Part shown: in pieces, positions 11,890-23,279 of the stretch
Position numbering within the stretch: position 1 is the first letter of the stretch
How the letters are laid out: every line of letters starts with the position of its first letter
Notes under the pieces: model-generated
What the model was told of the DNA's origin: nothing
The model's database searches: none
Seen by the model: the letters and a program-made list of their open reading frames with translations, nothing else
Position numbers and translations under genes: made by a program
DNA from: Ceriagrion tenellum
Taxonomy: Eukaryota; Arthropoda; Insecta; Odonata; Coenagrionidae
Length of the DNA stretch: 64,000 nucleotides
NCBI GenBank assembly: GCA_963169105.1
Contig: OY720632.1
Coordinates: forward strand, 59,553,136-59,617,135
Direction: 5' to 3'

Positions 11890-12319
11890 AACCCTTGAGT
11901 TAGTTGACGGCAGACCTTCATTCATCTCTCTTTTCAGCTTTCCGTTTCAGGTCGCTAAATTTTCTGTATTGCAAATCTTTCATAATTTGGCAATTGTAGT
12001 CTAGTCGAGGTCTTCCTCTGCCATTTTTACCCTCAATTTTTCCTTAAATTGTTCTTTTAACTTGAGTATCGTGCCGTAGTAAATGTCCAATAAGTTTAGC
12101 TCTCCTTTCTTTAATGGTTCTTATTATACTTTTAAGATTTATCTTATCTTTCAAAGATTTCTTTTTTAGTTTTCCTTTCTGTCCAGCTTACTTTCAGCAT
12201 CCTTCTTTAACATTATGCTTCAAAGGATAACAGTCTTTTCGTATCACTTTCCCCTTTCCACTTTCCACATTCCACGATTCGCTTCCATATAGAGCGACAC
12301 TCCAAATGTAGGTGTTCAT
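11890..12319 (-). mobile_element. Decayed non-LTR retrotransposon, C-terminal region of ORF2
   Basis: Translation of the - strand gives the conserved C-terminal arm that follows the reverse-transcriptase domain in many arthropod LINEs. In order it shows YIWSVALYGSESWN, RRMLKVSWTERKT, RRAKLIGHLLRHD, GKNGRGRPRLDY, and MKDLQYRKFSDLKRKA ending in AEKRDE. The second block lies in a different frame from the others, so there are at least two frameshifts. Several in-frame stops are also present (for example after RTI and after KRDE). No catalytic YxDD part remains. The element is a dead 5'-truncated copy, antisense to the LINE piece that starts near 12650. It shares the arm type with the copy at 38 kb but is a different family. 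Confidence 0.85.
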
Positions 12320-12513
12320 TAAGTCTTATTAGTAGTATGTATACATATATAAAGGTAGAATCAATACTATGTCGCCCACCCTGGCCATTTTATGCTATTT
12401 TAACACGAAGCCTTATGGCAATTGACGTATGTTTTGTAATAATTCGGTTATAAATATACAGACTCTTCTAAACGCGAATTACGAAGGTTGCCCAAAATGT
12501 AATGCTCCACATG

Positions 12514-12643
12514 AAAAAAAATCCCTCATAACAGAAATCAGTGCGCCGAAACAGTCATCGGGACACTCGTCTCAATTGGTCGAAAAATCTGATCAAGTTA
12601 TCACAATATCACCGTATTTACATACAAGGTCCTTCGGACATTC
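12514..12643 (+). repeat. Direct repeat, copy 2
   Basis: Second copy of the repeat at 11721-11852, with matching blocks in the same order (CAGAAATCAGTGCGC, ACAGTCATCGGGA, GATCAAGTTATCACAATATC). It directly precedes the + strand LINE 3' piece at 12650 and could be part of that element's upstream sequence. Confidence 0.75.
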
Positions 12644-12649
12644 TTTATA

Positions 12650-13255
12650 AGAAGTGGCTTCAAATCTGCCTTGTATGATAAGCCGTGTATCGGGGGTGGC
12701 CGTAGAAGGATGCAACATCGATGGAAAAAGGTTCAAAGCACTGCATATAAAAGATGTTTTGTGCACCTTGGACGTAAAGTGTATAATAACTTACCACCTA
12801 ATGTAAAGGATTTAAATAATGTATTCTTTTCTTGCAAAAATTGAAGGCTTGGCTTTTCTACCTTTCTTTTGAAAGAGTAGGACTAATTTTAATGTACTTA
12901 ATAATAATTAGTTTGCAAAATTATTTTGTATTCGCCATTGATAATATACAATATTTAAATGCGTAATATTGCTATCAGCACAAAAAATTGAAAACATTTT
13001 GATTTTTTTTGTTTTTCATAAATATTACTACAGTTAATAAATAATTATTCTCAAAACTAAATGTGTTGTCACATATTTTGCATCACATCCGTGCACCCAC
13101 GTTTTTTTGATGGTAGCTTCGAACAGGGAAACCTTTAGAGTTACCTAAAGCTCAAATGCCAAATTTATAAAATTGATACATTTTTGTTACTGTATTTTAT
13201 CTGTATTAAAGACATATGAGCAATAAATATCTATATATCTATCTATCTATTTTGC
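12650..13255 (+). mobile_element. 3' end of a Jockey/CR1-like LINE
   Basis: A + frame at about 12720-12843 reads KRCFVHLGRKVYNNLPPNVK and then DLNNVFF, ending at a TGA. The pattern (aromatic)-x-N-x-LP followed by a basic F-K-x-x-(L/V)K helix is the common C-terminus of Jockey/CR1-like ORF2 proteins. After the stop lies an AT-rich 3' untranslated region. It ends at about 13225-13252 in AATAAATATC followed by imperfect (TATC)n repeats, a tail type known from such LINEs. The 5' part is missing. Clade assignment is by eye only. Confidence 0.65.
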
Positions 13256-13589
13256 ATCTGAAAGCTCTGACCAATATGTTCGTTATTTCTTTTCTTTTCT
13301 AATCTATTTTGAAAAATAATTGAAGAATAAACTTTTCCATTGCCATGTATGTCAAAGAGGTGATTGGTACAATAAAAACCTGGCTCGATAACCAGAACGA
13401 GGACTGGTACCGACTGTGAATATACGCTCCAATGAATCGCTGGAGGAAGGCAATAGACCTCGAAGGAGATTATGTGGAAAATTAGTGAGAGTGAATAAAA
13501 CGTCATTCTTTCACACGAATAAATTTAATTTTTGTAGAATCGATAGTTTTTGAGAAAAACTGTGAGGCATTACTTTTTAAGCAACCCTC

Positions 13590-14340
13590 GTAATACCTTT
13601 CATAGTATAATGAAGGTTAAAAACAAATATCAATAGGCCAGAAAAATAAATAAATCAAAAATTAATTCGTACCCGCGATTTTATCGAGAAAAACTGTGGT
13701 CGTATTGGAAGAGCCCTATCATCTCATGATTCAAAACAATCTTATTGATTCACGTTTTATTTAAACAATTTGAGGGTTAAATCAGTTTTTCCAATGTTCT
13801 CGAAAAACTATGTATCGTAGAGAATATTAAAGTGTAAAAGAATCATAGAAAATAAAATTATTTACAAAATGAGATTTGTAATACTAAAATCGGTTTATTA
13901 AAAACGTTATTGTAAAAAACACGATAAATGGCTATTCTTGAAAGTTATTTATAATTTTAACATTTTTTTTTGTTAAAATCGTATGAAACGTACAAAAAAA
14001 TAAGGGTACTGCCATACTTTAAAAGTGTGCTAAAGATGGGCCCTGCAAATGCAATAGTTTTTGCACATTTCTTTACACTTCAATTCTTTCCACTCACACG
14101 ATTCTTTACACTTTACTTTTCTCTACGATGCGTAGTTTTCCGAGTACATTAGAAATACTCATTTTACCCTCTAATTGTTTAAACATAACGTGAATTAAAA
14201 AAAATGTTTTTAAAAGGACTCTTCAAATATAACGCCCTTGAGTTTACGCGATTAAATCGCGGATAAGAATTTATTCAAGTTTTGACTAAAAATTCGGGTT
14301 ATTTTCCTGGCCTACAAGGTATTATTTCGAGGAAATAACA
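13590..14340. mobile_element. Element of about 750 bp with long terminal inverted repeats
   Basis: The left arm (about 13590-13850) and right arm (about 14090-14340) are inverted copies. The best-matched part pairs 13748-13846 with 14091-14192 (shared ATTCACGTT, TTTAAACAATT, AACTATGTATCGTAGAG and AAAGTGTAAA blocks). Outer parts also match (AGGCCAGAAAAATAA, CCGCGATTTTATCG). An insertion of about 33 bp sits in the left arm. The middle (13850-14090) is unique and non-coding. This is the structure of a foldback or MITE-like non-autonomous DNA transposon. Arms are diverged, so the copy is old. I could not fix a target-site duplication. Confidence 0.7.
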
Positions 14341-15650
14341 AGTATTTACTTATTATATTTGCTTGAGTAATTTCGAATTTTGTTCCGTAGACACAAATAA
14401 TGGGAGTTTAAATTAAGGCAAAAATTTTCAAATATAATTCTTGCATCACTTATATTAAAATACGAAATGTGATTTCCAATGAATAAGTAGATGCACTTCA
14501 ATGTAGACTAGTTCAACAATTTCTTTCGACTTACTTGGAACATTATTCTAATGACCTCTCGACGACTCACGATTAGCGCTCCAGCCACCTTAACGGGCGT
14601 GAGTGTTCATTTAGAATCGGTAAAAATGTCGTCTCATAATGTCGTCAAGTTTGGTGATCAGAAATGTTAAGAATTGACGACCGCTGCCTAAGGAATAAGC
14701 TGGGAATGGATGGCGCAGAGTGGTGACTTTTAAAGGGAAAACATTCCGGACGATGAGTAGCAATCAAAGAGACAACGACCTAAATCTGCAGATTGATTTT
14801 TAGTGTTAAAAATAAGGATATGAAACCACAGCCATTTGTCGTCGAATGCCGAAATTGATATTCCCGAGTGGATAGTCCCGAAACGATGTTGCCGAGATGC
14901 TTACATTATATATTACCGGTTATCTCAAATCGCCTAACTATCATCTTTGAAATTAAACTTTCAAATTAGGGTTGGATCGGGTTGGAAAATCATTTTAAAA
15001 ATATATTCTTTCCTCCTCCTTTTTGCCCTGCGGGCACTCCTTAAACGCTTTTCCTCGCTCCGAAGTTGGAATTCTTAAAAGGTCTTCCGGAGAGATTCCT
15101 GTTTTGCCTTCGCTAAATGTAAGAACCAAGGCCGAAACCAACTTTCTATTAGAATGATTCTTTTGGAGTCTTTCGTAAATTACTATTTTTCGCGGAATTT
15201 GTACAGATATAGGAAAGAGTTTCTGTACAATAAATAAACTAAGAGAACATATTTTTCTTGGGCCCCAAAATATGACAGAAAATCTATTACAGCCTTCAGT
15301 ATTGGTTTTATTTTCTCGGAAGAGAACCCCACGAGACTAGACTAGTACTGTGGATATTTCACGAATACACTCAAAATGGGAAAAAATATCAGAAAATGGG
15401 ATTTATTTATTGATATAATATCCAGTGTTTTTCTCCGTTTAAGTTGGAATAACAACTTCTGTACGGGGATAATATTTTAGTGACTATGTCGATGTGAGTC
15501 AGCTCCTCTAATTATGTTACAAAAGAACTATGTGCCGCGGATAGAGAATCATTTTCTTGATACTGCTAGGGAATGCATTGATGGGTTTGGAATATTTTTC
15601 AGTGTTAATGCAATTTAGAAAAGATTTTGGCAATTTCCAATGCAGCAAAC
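14341..15650. other. No feature recognised
   Basis: Mixed-composition sequence with no long frame, no repeat shared with other parts of the window and no GC island. A pyrimidine-rich stretch at 15005-15060 is short and weak. Confidence 0.45.
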
Positions 15651-15652
15651 TG

Positions 15653-15781
15653 ATTTTTCTTGTCTATGAAGGATGCTTTTTTCGGGCAATGCTTCCGATA
15701 CGAGGAGCGAAACGCTGAGTTTAAAAAATGAAGACAACGCAGTATTTCCCGAAAGAATCATCCTTCATAAACAAGAAAAGC
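15653..15781. repeat. 129-bp foldback hairpin
   Basis: The left arm (15653-15694) and right arm (15739-15781) are inverted copies. Both contain TTTTCTTGT(C/T)TATGAAGGATG and a TTTCGGG(C/A)AAT block when read in the same sense. The loop is about 45 bases. It may be a small MITE. A stem of about 42 bp with several mismatches is also compatible with a small-RNA precursor, but nothing supports transcription. Confidence 0.65.
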
Positions 15782-15953
15782 TACGAGAGTCTTCAAACAA
15801 TTTTTTAAATTTTGATGACGCTTTGATTTTAGCTGTAATAGTTTTTTAACTATGCATACCTCTGTGCATGGCTAAACAGTTCAGGAATTGCAATTACGGA
15901 CCCAAATACTTGCCATATACTCGAAATTCAATCAAATTACTCCGCACGGGATG

Positions 15954-17045
15954 TCATGTCCTCTTTTTACTGCAATATTTTCTATCATTTTGCTGAACAC
16001 ATGTTACTTTCTTTAATAACTGGAGCACTCCCTGTGATATCTTATCCGTACTTCTGAGGCTTGGGTCATGTCGAATAATTGTATGTTTTAAAATGTTTAT
16101 TTGAAACACTAATTGAATTTGTACTTTCGGGCTTGTTCTTTTTAGATGTTTAAGTAACCTTACCGCCATTTTTTCCACGAACTTTATTCTCTTTTCAGAG
16201 TGCCCTTCGTCGATGCTTCCTCAGTATCTTGAAAATGGATTGTTGTTAACATTGTTCTAAAATTACTGTGCTGATTTAAGCATTTCGCACCAAAGATCGA
16301 TCGAAAACTACCTGGTGAACGGGTAAGTAAATGGTTGGGATCAGTTGATTAATGGAGGAGGCTCATTCATTTATGCACCAAATTTAAAGACTATTTTCTA
16401 TTTCCTTGAGTGATCCTGAAACTTATCCTCACATCTTGGAAATCGAGAAATCATCTAATCTCAGTTGAAAAGATATCCATCGGCTCATGTTATCCTTCCG
16501 ATCATTTTCATGATTCGTTGTTTGCTCGTCTCTTTAGAGGGTAAAGCATTTGAAAAGTCTTTTTTTCCCTCCAGAAAACTGCTACTATGGCTAGTTCTTC
16601 AATCCTATCCTTAACTTCTAAGGTTTAACTTAAACTGGGCTTTCATTATGCTTAGTTCAAATTCATTTCTTTTGCTTACAATTGGTGTATATTTTTATTC
16701 CTCACCCGTTTTGCCAACATTATAATCAAAACCTTAGTAAATGGAATCCTGCCATGGTCACTATCATTGTCCTGATATCATGGTCATAATATTGCTGTCC
16801 TTACTCTTGTTCCAGTAGTCTGTCGACATTTTCTAACACTGTCTCCATCATACTTTGATTTTGAAAATCATCTCTGCCGGTTTTATCAAGTAATAGTAGT
16901 AATAATGCCAGGAGATAAATTTCCCCGAAAGCCTCAAAAATGTAATATTTTGCATCAATGTTCTCCCTTTTATTCCTTTTATGTTTGCTGTCCGGGAACT
17001 TGTATGACACCCGTTCAATGTATCTTGGCTGGTGTCATGGCGCGA
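15954..17045 (-). pseudogene. Decayed protein-like open frames, not identified
   Basis: On the - strand, one frame (about 17042-16801) begins near QPRYIERVSYKFPDSKHK and continues through EAFGEIYLLALLLLLLDKTG to MMETVLENVDRLLEQE. Past a single TAA it stays open a further 28 codons (GQQYYDHDIRTMIVTMAGF). Some 600 bp downstream a second frame (about 16215-15954) reads SEKRIKFVEKMAVRLLKHLK and then runs to VTCVQQNDRKYC. The residue patterns (amphipathic, charged, few low-complexity runs) look like real protein. Frames change and stops intervene, as in a dead gene or transposon. GTAAGG donor-like sites occur at the end of the first frame and early in the second, so true exons are not excluded. 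I do not recognise the family. Confidence 0.3.
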
Positions 17046-17685
17046 GCCTCATAATTCTCAAACAAACCCAGATCACGCTGTTATGTTGACGTCGTGGCAT
17101 GATGCTGCCATAAATACCTATTTAATGGCATCGATTCAGCTGTTTCTTATTCAAAAGTTTTTATACTAACTAACTGTTTTATTGCTATCAATTTTAACAC
17201 GTATTCTGAAAACTTTGCGGCTCCGAGTCGCATTTTATAACGCATTATAGTTGAAAAAAGGGTACAAACGAAACGCTTAAGAAACCTGGTTCACGTAATC
17301 TCATCATTATTATCCACATTGTCAAACGATAATTTCCTAGTAGTTTGTTGAAGAATCAAAGAGGCCTATTAGGTGTCGCGTTTTTGGGCGAGGAGTCTTT
17401 GGACGCGGAAATTTGGAAGGAGGCATTTGTTTCTATTCAGAAAAATTTCCACTGTCCGATGGGGCATTGAATAGCTTCATTGCTTTGTATTTCAGAAATG
17501 CTCCGAAGTTGTCTAATCTCGACAGTCGCGATATTTTCCCGTAATTGTCCTGAATACTCACATCGTTATCGCTGACGCAGTAATTGACAGAATTCACATT
17601 TGTCGAGACTTTGACTTCAAAATGTCGTCATTATCGTGTTTCGGCAATATTGTAGCCTCCCAGACGTGATCTGCTTCACCATTCC
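17046..17685. other. No feature recognised
   Basis: AT-rich sequence leading into the next GC island. No long frame, hairpin or shared repeat was noticed. Confidence 0.45.
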
Positions 17686-17689
17686 CTCT

Positions 17690-18185
17690 CATCCGCGTGC
17701 AGATTCCTGTCGAGTCCTATCTGAGCCCGTCTCGCCCCACACACCGCCCCTTAAAGGTCGATACGGGAAGGGTTGTGACGGCCGTGGATCGCGAGGGGGG
17801 GTTGTGTGACGCGGGGGAGGGAGAGGGGGGGGAAAGGGGTTGATGGCAGTGGAAGGACTCACTCGTCTCGGTTCTATATTTAAGTGGGCTTCTCTCAATC
17901 GGGCGCTGTGCGCACCGCTTGTCTATTCTCTGCCGACGCCACGCCTACCTTTCTTTCTCCCTCGCCTCCCCCCCTCATTGTCGTCCCCCCGCCCCTGCAC
18001 TCTACCCGCCCCTCCCTCGCTCCAGGAATGTTCTCTTTTTATTCCGTCTCATCTCACCTTCACGTCCCGCGGCCTCTGGAGCTCATCCCTCATCCTCGGT
18101 ACAGACGATTCAGCGTTACACGCCTGCCAATCACCTCGACCCACGTGTGTGTCCTCCCCTGAGGCTCTACTCCCAGTCGCCAAGT
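17690..18185 (+). promoter_or_regulatory. GC-rich island with TATA-like box
   Basis: The + strand runs C-rich (17700-17755), G-rich (17785-17840), then C-rich again (17930-18060). A TATATTTAAG element at 17875-17884 sits at the G-to-C junction. It is followed by GGGCTTCTCTCAATC, where an initiator could lie, and by the dyad GGGCGCTGTGCGCACC. Frames of up to 142 codons on both strands overlap and are low-complexity. A TATA promoter directed to the right is possible. No exon that it would serve can be identified. Confidence 0.25.
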
Positions 18186-18870
18186 TGTGGATATTGATGG
18201 AGCATTCGAAGAAAAGTAAATAAAACGGTAGAAGAAAAAGTCGAAGGCGTAATTTTTATTTGCCTTCCTCACGCGTGATTCCATTCGCTCCTTTCTGAAA
18301 GATCTTTTTTGAGCGTCGCGTAATTTCAACAGCGTCTTAAGATTTTTTTGCTGGCAATGAGGAAGTATTCCATTCCAAGGCAGTATACATGCAGCAGCAT
18401 TCCGGTAACCACCCTTTCCAAACCATTTTGTGATCTTTATGTTCGCATCCGTTACTGCCCGTTTCTTTCTCCACGGATATTTTTGATGTGGGTTATTCAG
18501 TTTTTTTTTGCACCACAATCGAATGGCCGTAACATTGAAGGAACGTGTTTGCGCCTTTCAGAGGACGAGATCGACAACAAGGAACGGCAATGAGGAAGCG
18601 GATCTGGCGTGTCTAATTTCTTCCCATATCCTGAGGTCACCATAATATCTTGCATGAAAATTTTGGCCGGAAATCCACGCTATATTTGTAAGAGCAATTA
18701 CTTTCTAAGGCGTGTATTCCCACAGAAAATGATCAGGAAACAAGTTAAGGGCTCATTGGCATCGAGTGTCTTTACACTTGAAAAATTTCTGAGAATTTTC
18801 ATGCTCCAGAGAAAATGACAGTCATGAGGGAAGAATGCTATGTTATAAATAGGACTGGCTCGTATTTCCT
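18186..18870. other. No feature recognised
   Basis: Unique-looking sequence between a GC island and a SINE. The overlapping short frames at 18348-18818 lack any recognisable motif. Confidence 0.45.
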
Positions 18871-19135
18871 GGGGATCGGGTTGGTGTGGTGGCTAGAGTA
18901 CTGGCTAACCATACGGACGGCCAGGCTTCAAATCCCTGCAGAGGAGAAATTTTTAAGAGGAAACCCGATCCCTACTTGAGTGTCTTGTGGAAGATACTTA
19001 AAGTACAGTGCTCCGTCTGTTGCATGAGACGTTAAACCGTGGTTCCCTTGGCCCTTCCTCCCTTACCTATCCCCTATGGCGCAAATGATCTAAGCTGTCG
19101 GTCGCCTCCCGTAATACCCAATCAAATCGTATTTC
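18871..19135 (+). mobile_element. tRNA-derived SINE (family 2)
   Basis: A pol III A box lies at 18890-18904 (TGGCTAGAGTACTGG) and a B box at 18924-18936 (GGCTTCAAATCCC), with spacing usual for tRNA-derived SINEs. The body contains AGTACAGTGCTCCGTCTG, then GAGACGTTAAACCGTGG and TTCCCTTGGCCC. A GACGTTAAACCG block of this kind is common in arthropod SINE bodies. The cloverleaf is lost and there is no CDS. Ends are approximate and no target-site duplication was established. Confidence 0.75.
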
Positions 19136-19489
19136 CTAAATGCATGTGTGGCCCTATCTAATTAAATAAACACTGTAAGCATGTTCGGAATAAGAGCCAC
19201 CATAAATATACGATTAATTTTGAAAGGTACAAGATTGTCGAAGTTCTAAAGGATAAAATTTCGTTGCCGAACATGAAATTCTGCAGCGTCTTGCATCCAA
19301 TGGCAGTTAGCTTGTTTGATAAGTTGCCCATCGTGGGACCTTGCACTCGCTCAGGACGTGTAGGGGCCAGGCAACTTTGTCTTCCGAAAACGAAGAAAAG
19401 GCAAGCGCGGCGGAAATTTTGGCTCTCCCGCGATGGTCGTCCCGTGACACTCTTGTCCTCAGGAATGCAACGCGCTCGGCTTTAGCGGG

Positions 19490-20260
19490 AGAGTATTTCC
19501 CTCCTCCCTATTCCCTCCGCTCTCCCTCGCAGGCTGCACCACCAATTGTCGAGTCACATCATGTCTCGCCTGCCTCGGCGATACCAGTTTGGAAGGACCA
19601 GTGCACACGACCGAAAAAGTGTCGTCCACTCTGTTCCTCCCGGGACGAAGACGAAAAAGACACCTTTCACCCCCTCCCCTGGATGCAAGTCTTAGTCGAA
19701 GGTGGGTTTGGTTGCCTCGAGATGGAGAAGGAGGACGTTCGTGAAAAGCGGAGGGGTTCGGAGAGCGAATAAATAAATCTTTGGCGACTGTCGCCGACCG
19801 TATATAACTGCCGGTCGTTCTTCGGAACTCTCGCCCACTTCCCCCCACACTTCCCCGCCGGCCGTCGCTCCGCTCTTGCGGCGGATGCAGAGAAAAAGGG
19901 CGCAAGGTGCTCGCCGCTCTTATCCGCTTATCTCTCCCTCTCTGTCTGCCCCCCCGCCCCATCCCGTCTCGCCATCGGATGCAACATCGCCGCGACAATG
20001 AATGGAGAAGGAGCGTAGCCCAGATAAAGACTGAAAGAGTGATGGCCGGGCGAAGGGAGGGGGAGGGAGGAAGGGTCCTCGCACGTACCGCCGACCTCCT
20101 CTCCCTCTTTCCTTCCCTCCAACCCACCCCTGTTTTGTATTGGTCTCCTATTCTGCCCCCACCACACACCGCGCGCTCCCCTCTACCTTCCTCCCCCCCC
20201 CCCAAATCCATGCTCACGTCAGGTTTTATGGGGCTGCGGCGCCCTGGCCGACGTTAGTGT
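19490..20260. promoter_or_regulatory. GC-rich, CpG-containing island with TATA-like box
   Basis: The left part (19490-19780) is mixed GC-rich. The middle carries TATATAA (19801-19807). The right part (19830-20215) alternates C-rich and G-rich runs, including a run of C's near 20198-20208. A - frame of 252 codons and several + frames overlap here. They consist of Arg/Gly/Ser/Pro-rich low-complexity sequence with no domain, so I do not call a gene. The TATA element is bracketed by dyads (see findings). The island is a plausible promoter region, with direction uncertain. Confidence 0.3.
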
Positions 20261-21664
20261 TTCGCCGTGAACACAATTCAATTCGACCACTTCCGACCTC
20301 ACGCTGAAAAATATATATAATGTACACATTTACCCACGCGCGACTGTTTGAAACACGAGCATAGGGTTTCGGGGATGGAGGACGGTGAAGCGAGAAAACA
20401 CGTGCGTGGCTTGTAGAGGGAAAGGTAACGGCATTCGCCAACCGGAAACCACTCAATCATGTGCATGCACCACGGAGGGATATGTTCACAGAACTCCTCC
20501 GGGCATTATTCTCGTTCATTTATTTTCGACTTCAAGTTTTCTTGAAGTCTGAAAACAAGATGTGAGTGTCGGTCAACGGTCAAGTATCCTTCCACGTAGG
20601 CGGAGGAGGAAAACTTTTCAATTGAGCTGACTCCAGCCACTCCATCCCAATGAGTTTTTTTTAAAATTTAAATTGGGGTTCTTGCAGATGATCGAGAAAA
20701 CTTAGAGAGGAGATTAGCACTTGGTTTCTCGGGTTTAACTCACTCTGAGGTCTATAGAGATGCAGCCATTGGAGATGGAGAAAGTGTTTTTCTGTGATAA
20801 ATTCCTGTCAGGTTGCCATCGGTGTCCACTTTTCCAATCAGCAGATAAACGGAGGGGGGCCACTGATTATAACAAAACAATATCATACTAGTTGATTGCT
20901 AGTAGATACGTACTAAATTTAACACTTCGAAATAACGTTTTACGACGAGCTAATCTCAACTCTTTTACTTCAACGAATATGCAAATTCTGTAACACTCGC
21001 TATGTCTTTTTTCCCTCTTAGCACAGTTCAAGGAAGAGAGGACTCGACAATTAAATCCCCGCGAAGAGAAGCAGCGAAAGTAAACATATGGCATGATGGC
21101 TTAAAAAAATTGTGTTCTTACTTTAAATCCTAACCTTATCAAAAACTGATGACCAGGCCTTTTCGTAACTTATGACTAATAAGGCAGTGAATTTATAGCC
21201 TTTAAGTCATTGTGTAATGTCAGCGCATTTTATATAGCCGTCTCTATAATAATTACATCATGGCTAATCATATAACGCCATGGCATATAGCGGACTCACA
21301 GCCTTGGAGGACGTGTGCCTTACCCGTCAAGATTATCATCAAGATCGGCATCGTATGCATCTTTCATAATTAAATTATATTTTGACTTTAGGAAAAACCT
21401 ACAGTTTCTGAATGATGATTCTCTGATTAACCATAAACAATTCAGAAAGTGTATCCAAACCAAAAGCTTTGGAGGGGTGGTAATATTCTGAAATTATGAT
21501 TATGAGGGAGACTAGTAAGAATCCTAGAATCGCTTCGCTTTTCGTAAATCAGTTCGTGTTCGACATTTATTTATAATTCCAGGGCCATTTCTTGTTTTTT
21601 TTGTGCTGAAAATAGGAAACTTTGAAGTATAAGTTCTTAGCTATTGCAAAAAAGCATTTCGAAA
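20261..21664. other. No feature recognised
   Basis: AT-rich sequence with no frame longer than 76 codons and no repeat shared with other parts of the window. Confidence 0.45.
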
Positions 21665-21668
21665 AAAA

Positions 21669-21740
21669 TAGAGCTATGAGGTAAGAATAGAGCTATGAGC
21701 TAGGAATGGAGCTATGAGCTAGAGGTAAATAGAGCTATGG
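21669..21740. repeat. Minisatellite of an AGAGCTATGAGCTAGGAAT-like unit
   Basis: The core (A/G)GAGCTATG recurs four times, three of them followed by AG or AGCTAG. Spacings are 16-23 bp, as the linkers (GTAAGAAT, CTAGGAAT, CTAGAGGTAAAT) vary in length. The array is short and imperfect. No function is suggested. Confidence 0.8.
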
Positions 21741-22245
21741 TTGTGAGAACCATGTTTTTTATGCATCTTGTCTGAAAAACAACGATGAGTCACTGTTTGA
21801 AGTCGACATTGGTGAAAATATTACAATGATGTATACGATCGTTAGTGAATAATGTGAAGGTTCACCTTGCCGTTTAGCTTCGCGGGAGAAACTGAGTGGG
21901 TGTTCTGAGTTTCGCTCTATTTCTCGCTCGCACTTGAGACTTCTCTGTATCCTTAAATACCCAAGCAGGAATGACGAGCAATATTTTCCTGTCCCAACAT
22001 CCTTTGAGAAACAGGTTCCAGGAAGGTGTGACGGTAATTATCCGTATCCCATAAATCTGGCGTTACCAGCCAAAAATGACTAGAGTTATGTTCCCCAACA
22101 AGTTTCGTTAGGCAAAAATTTCGCACCGATATTTAGCGAAGCAAAAACGCGAAATAATGACTCGTTTATAAATCGAGAGCGTTGCACTGAAAGCGAAATT
22201 CAAGCGTTATCTTCACAGAGCCTCAATTTTCCGTTCGATCTGACC
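21741..22245. other. No feature recognised
   Basis: Unique-looking sequence with moderate GC content and no notable frame or repeat. Confidence 0.45.
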
Positions 22246-22249
22246 GCGG

Positions 22250-23230
22250 AGTTGATGAACGCCGCGCGGATCACACCTGACTGACGAACCTCCCCGAGGA
22301 TCGGAGTAAATTCACCGGCGAAGACGATGGGACAGCATCGCAAGTGCACCGGGGATCACTTTGCACTCGTCCGGGCGACGACCGTACCCACTGCACGTTG
22401 GAACGGATGGCTTCAATTGATGCGTCCCCACCCCCATCGTCGGCCCAGGGAGGGAGGGGGAGAGAGAGGGGTCGTTGGACACACTCGGGTGTCCCCCACG
22501 GGAGGTCCCAGGGAGGAGGAGAGGAGAGGGGTGGGTGGTAGAGAAAGGGCGGGACAGTTGGCAAGCGTGGGAGGATGTCGACTTTGATGGCGAATGGAGA
22601 TGCATCCGAGCGGCTTGGCATTCGGGCAAAAGACCAAATGCTTCCTGAGACGGCACTTAATTACGGACGTTTCGGACTCCGGCACAATGGCCTTTCATTC
22701 ATGATCATTTTCTTCCGCCGGCCGGAAGGGCCTCGACGGAAGCGTCACGAGACATTTCGGCGTGGGAAAAGTGCACTGCCGGCGTCAGCAAATCACTGCG
22801 CAGTTGGATAACTGCACATTGCTCCGCGCCTCTCGATGAAAGGGCATGGACGATGATGCGGAAGAAATATTCACCCAACGCGCTGATTCAGAAGGCGGGT
22901 CCGATCTCAGGAAACGGTCGTGCATTTCTTTAACCATTTCTCCAGCTTACAAATTCCCATGTGTGGCCCATGCATAGTCATTATGACGGCAGGCGGTTAC
23001 TTGCCGTCGGTGTAAACTCAGTCACAGCGTCACCCGATCTCGCGTGCACTTAAACGACCTCCTTCAATCGGTCGCACACGTTGCTAGTTTTATCTCGAGG
23101 AGCACGCAGCCATTTCTTGAGCGTGATTACGGACATCCGAGAGCGGACATTCGATCTCGTGAACGAATGGATTTATTCCGAGCCGGGCCCTTCTCCTAGC
23201 TGTAAACGTGAAGTTGTTCGAATTTCCACT
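22250..23230. other. GC-rich, CpG-rich block with purine-rich core
   Basis: A G/A-rich core at 22440-22570 lies within a longer CpG-rich region. Outside the core the sequence is complex rather than simple (for example CCGGCCGGAAGG near 22720). It has no convincing frame. It could be a CpG-rich regulatory block or a 5' untranslated region. Confidence 0.35.
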
Positions 23231-23279
23231 CCTTAAGCACTTGTCAAATATCCGAGTCTTAAAGTACTTTGAGCGTAAT

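Noticed and set aside
18871..18945. Functional tRNA gene
   Set aside because: A and B boxes are present but the acceptor and anticodon stems do not pair. The sequence continues into a SINE body.
19459..20217. A 252-codon - frame, longest on that strand apart from LINE parts
   Set aside because: Compositional artefact: Arg/Gly/Ser-rich, overlapped by open + frames, no motif, covers a probable promoter-like island.
21669..21740. CRISPR-like array
   Set aside because: Repeats are only about 10-16 bases with short variable linkers, in a eukaryotic setting. It is a minisatellite.
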